From Flavobacterium zhairuonense (GTDB taxonomy: Bacteria; Bacteroidota; Bacteroidia; Flavobacteriales; Flavobacteriaceae), in NCBI RefSeq assembly GCF_004352915.1, contig NZ_SJSY01000076.1:558001-622000 (forward strand): 64,000 nt of DNA, read 5' to 3'. A program made the position numbers and the translations under genes. Below are positions 62,640-64,000 of the stretch, one piece after another; the first letter of the stretch is position 1; each line of letters begins with the position of its first letter. Under the pieces are notes generated by a model. The model did not search any database and had not been told where the DNA came from. It saw only the letters and a list, made by a program, of their open reading frames with translations.

Positions 62640-63500
62640 ATGGAAGAAAACACAACATATAAACCTTTTGCTTATATAGATCAATATATTCCAGTAGAAG
62701 GAACATCGGTTTATTATAATACTGAAAAGACTTTAGCCGTAAAAAAGAATGATTGCTCCCGAGGAACAGCCGGAAATTTAATTACTTTGATTGCTCCTGC
62801 TAATAAATTTGTTTCTACCGAAAGTGTTGCAGATGCAGACCAACAAGCACAATCCTGGTTAGATGCAAATGCACAAGCTTATGCAAACAATACTGGAATT
62901 TGCACTACTAGACCTACTGCATGGCGAGGTGATAATCCTTCTTGCGTATTAGAACCTTCAACAACTCTTCTACCATTTGATTACATGACCGTTAAATACA
63001 AATGGGCATTTGGCGCAGGTGATGACTTGGATACTTTTACAGGTTTTGTAAATACCGGTATTAATATTTTAGACAATCAATGGGTTGGTTTTGGTCTTAA
63101 AAATGAAGTTCCAGCAAATGCTTCTGCTCAAGATTCTTATATAATTTGGGGTGGAGATGTACAACATTTAACTGGTGTTGAGACCTGTCTTATAAATTTC
63201 AAAAAAATAAAAGAAGATTATTCTAATTTAAACGATGTTCTAGTAAGGCTAGCCGGCGTTTGGTGGAGCTCAAAAGACACTGGAAACATTGATATAGAAA
63301 TAACAACCTACCTTGGTGGAACTATGACGAAAGTAGAAAAAGACATTGTAAACCATAATGGAGAGCAAGTGCAGCAGTTAAACTTTTCAAAAAATGTTTC
63401 GGTACAAGGAAATCATTTAACTATAGATCAAGCTACTAACATTGGCTACATTAATTATTCTAGCAATCTCTCAACTGCAAATGTTGTAATAAATTATTAA
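62640..63500 (+). CDS. DUF5977-domain protein
   Basis: The 286-aa product has a region NDCSRGTAGNLITLIAPANK followed by SWLDANAQAYANNTGICT (about residues 39-88). This matches DUF5977, a short Cys-bounded domain of Bacteroidota surface and phage-like proteins. The C-terminal half is beta-rich (YKWAFGAGDDLDTFTGFVNT; VWWSSKDTGNIDIEITTYLG), like a lectin or jelly-roll domain. No signal peptide. A hairpin of ATTCATTTA/TAAATGAAT words precedes it at about 62577-62607. A paralogue follows 4 bp later. Confidence 0.75.
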   Translation: MEENTTYKPFAYIDQYIPVEGTSVYYNTEKTLAVKKNDCSRGTAGNLITLIAPANKFVSTESVADADQQAQSWLDANAQAYANNTGICTTRPTAWRGDNPSCVLEPSTTLLPFDYMTVKYKWAFGAGDDLDTFTGFVNTGINILDNQWVGFGLKNEVPANASAQDSYIIWGGDVQHLTGVETCLINFKKIKEDYSNLNDVLVRLAGVWWSSKDTGNIDIEITTYLGGTMTKVEKDIVNHNGEQVQQLNFSKNVSVQGNHLTIDQATNIGYINYSSNLSTANVVINY

Positions 63501-63504
63501 AAAC

Positions 63505-64000
63505 ATGGGAAATACAGGATACAAATCTTTTGAAACATTAGAAAGATACTATACAGATGACAACACATCAACTGGAGAAACGAAACCAAATATAGTTACT
63601 GATCCAGATTATATTGCTCCTTTTTTAGATACTACGAATTGCCCCCCAGGTGCACGTTTCTACAATACAACACAAACTAAAACAATAACTCGAAACAATT
63701 GTGGACCGGGATATTCAGGAAGTGATGCCATTCTTACCGCTTATCCAAATCAGTTTGTTTCGAATGAAAGTTTATTGGATGCAAATAATCAAGCCCTTGC
63801 TTGGTTAGAAGCTAATGCACAAATTTACGCTAATAATGTAGGAACCTGTACAATTTCCGCTACTACAAATCCTACAGTTCCAACATTGCAACATGCATAC
63901 TATGGAGGCGAAAACATGACGCTTCAGTGGCCCAATTATATTGATTCAGGGCCAATCATTTACGAATTATATCGCACTATAAATGGCGGTACTCCTATAC
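63505..64000 (+). CDS. Second DUF5977-domain protein, cut by the window edge
   Basis: The frame opens at the ATG at 63505 (MGNTGYKSFETLERYYTDDN) and is still open after 165 codons at the right edge. It carries the same DUF5977 region (NNCGPGYSGSDAILTAYPNQ, then AWLEANAQIYANNVGTCT) and then an fn3-like strand pair (GPIIYELYRTINGGTPI). It is a tandem paralogue of the 62640 gene and shows that the island continues beyond the window. Confidence 0.8.
   Translation, partial: MGNTGYKSFETLERYYTDDNTSTGETKPNIVTDPDYIAPFLDTTNCPPGARFYNTTQTKTITRNNCGPGYSGSDAILTAYPNQFVSNESLLDANNQALAWLEANAQIYANNVGTCTISATTNPTVPTLQHAYYGGENMTLQWPNYIDSGPIIYELYRTINGGTPI

Larger units (their letters stand above)
33397..64000. mobile_element. 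Phage-derived island: repressor, lysis cassette, giant proteins, toxin and fibres
   Basis: From the S24 repressor onward almost every gene has phage or toxin character, and all genes right of the repressor are on the plus strand. Recognisable phage parts are the repressor/operator, DUF3164, endolysin, spanin-like protein, tail-fibre-like proteins and a fibre-chaperone-like protein. Head, packaging, sheath, tube, tape-measure, integrase and transposase genes are not seen up to 64000. The left border is assumed near the repressor; no attachment site or tRNA is visible. The right border is outside the window. Whether it is a decayed prophage, a domesticated element or part of a larger element is open. 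Confidence 0.7.

Noticed and set aside
33397..64000. R-type tailocin or eCIS
   Set aside because: No sheath, tube, baseplate, LysM/spike or AAA+ ATPase gene is visible in the window, although fibre-like genes are present.
33397..64000. Complete functional prophage
   Set aside because: No packaging, head, integrase or transposase genes were seen; the right end is outside the window, so this cannot be fully excluded.

Overview
The window looks like the chromosome of a Flavobacterium-type member of the Bacteroidota. The DNA is AT-rich. Several genes are preceded by the Bacteroidota promoter motif TAnnTTTG. The gene families (outer-membrane barrels, TlpA thioredoxin, GH2 galactosidase, DUF4142, DUF3164, DUF5977) fit that group, and the gaps carry several families of flavobacterial interspersed inverted repeats. 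No rRNA, tRNA or CRISPR array was seen.

Left part (1-33.3 kb), ordinary chromosome. 115-5098 (minus) is a heavy-metal efflux operon: a small Cys/His-rich exported protein, a CzcA-type RND pump and a TolC-like channel. The membrane-fusion protein is presumably just off the left edge. 5403-7313 holds two outer-membrane barrel proteins. 7642-14229 (minus) is a tightly packed signalling operon: REC-histidine kinase, large CHASE3/HAMP/GAF hybrid kinase with three receivers, lone receiver, CheR and CheB. It has no CheA, CheW or MCP. 14.5-24.6 kb holds many genes of stress-associated families: YghA-like SDR, SemiSWEET, PPOX-type stress protein, DUF1328, topoisomerase IB with a SAP/Rho-N-like partner, and DUF4142. 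24.9-28.9 kb has an aldo/keto reductase, a zinc alcohol dehydrogenase, a cupin and an AraC regulator, followed by a GH2 beta-galactosidase and a TlpA-like thioredoxin.

Right part (33.4-64.0 kb), phage-derived island. It opens with a LexA/CI-like S24 repressor that has an Ala-Gly cleavage site and a Ser/Lys dyad. Next to it is a palindromic operator overlapping a consensus rightward promoter. Then come small early genes including a Mu-type DUF3164 protein, and a lysis cassette (small membrane protein, CHAP endolysin, probable unimolecular spanin). After these, where head and tail genes would be expected, there is a run of very large proteins without signal peptides: 724 aa, 984 aa (C-terminal EndoU-like toxin region followed by a candidate immunity gene), a 655-aa tectonin-repeat fibre, a second fibre gene broken by one nonsense codon, 2476 aa, and 1943 aa with an N-terminal VWA domain. 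A tail-fibre-like protein, a fibre-assembly-chaperone-like protein and two tandem DUF5977 proteins follow, the last cut by the window edge. I see no terminase, portal, capsid, sheath, tube, tape measure, integrase or transposase in the window.

Working model (inference): DNA damage inactivates the repressor, the cell makes the giant proteins, fibres and toxin, and the lysis genes release them. This island is the best candidate here for an undescribed system. What lies beyond position 64000 decides whether it is a self-contained lysis-release toxin system or part of a larger phage-like particle.
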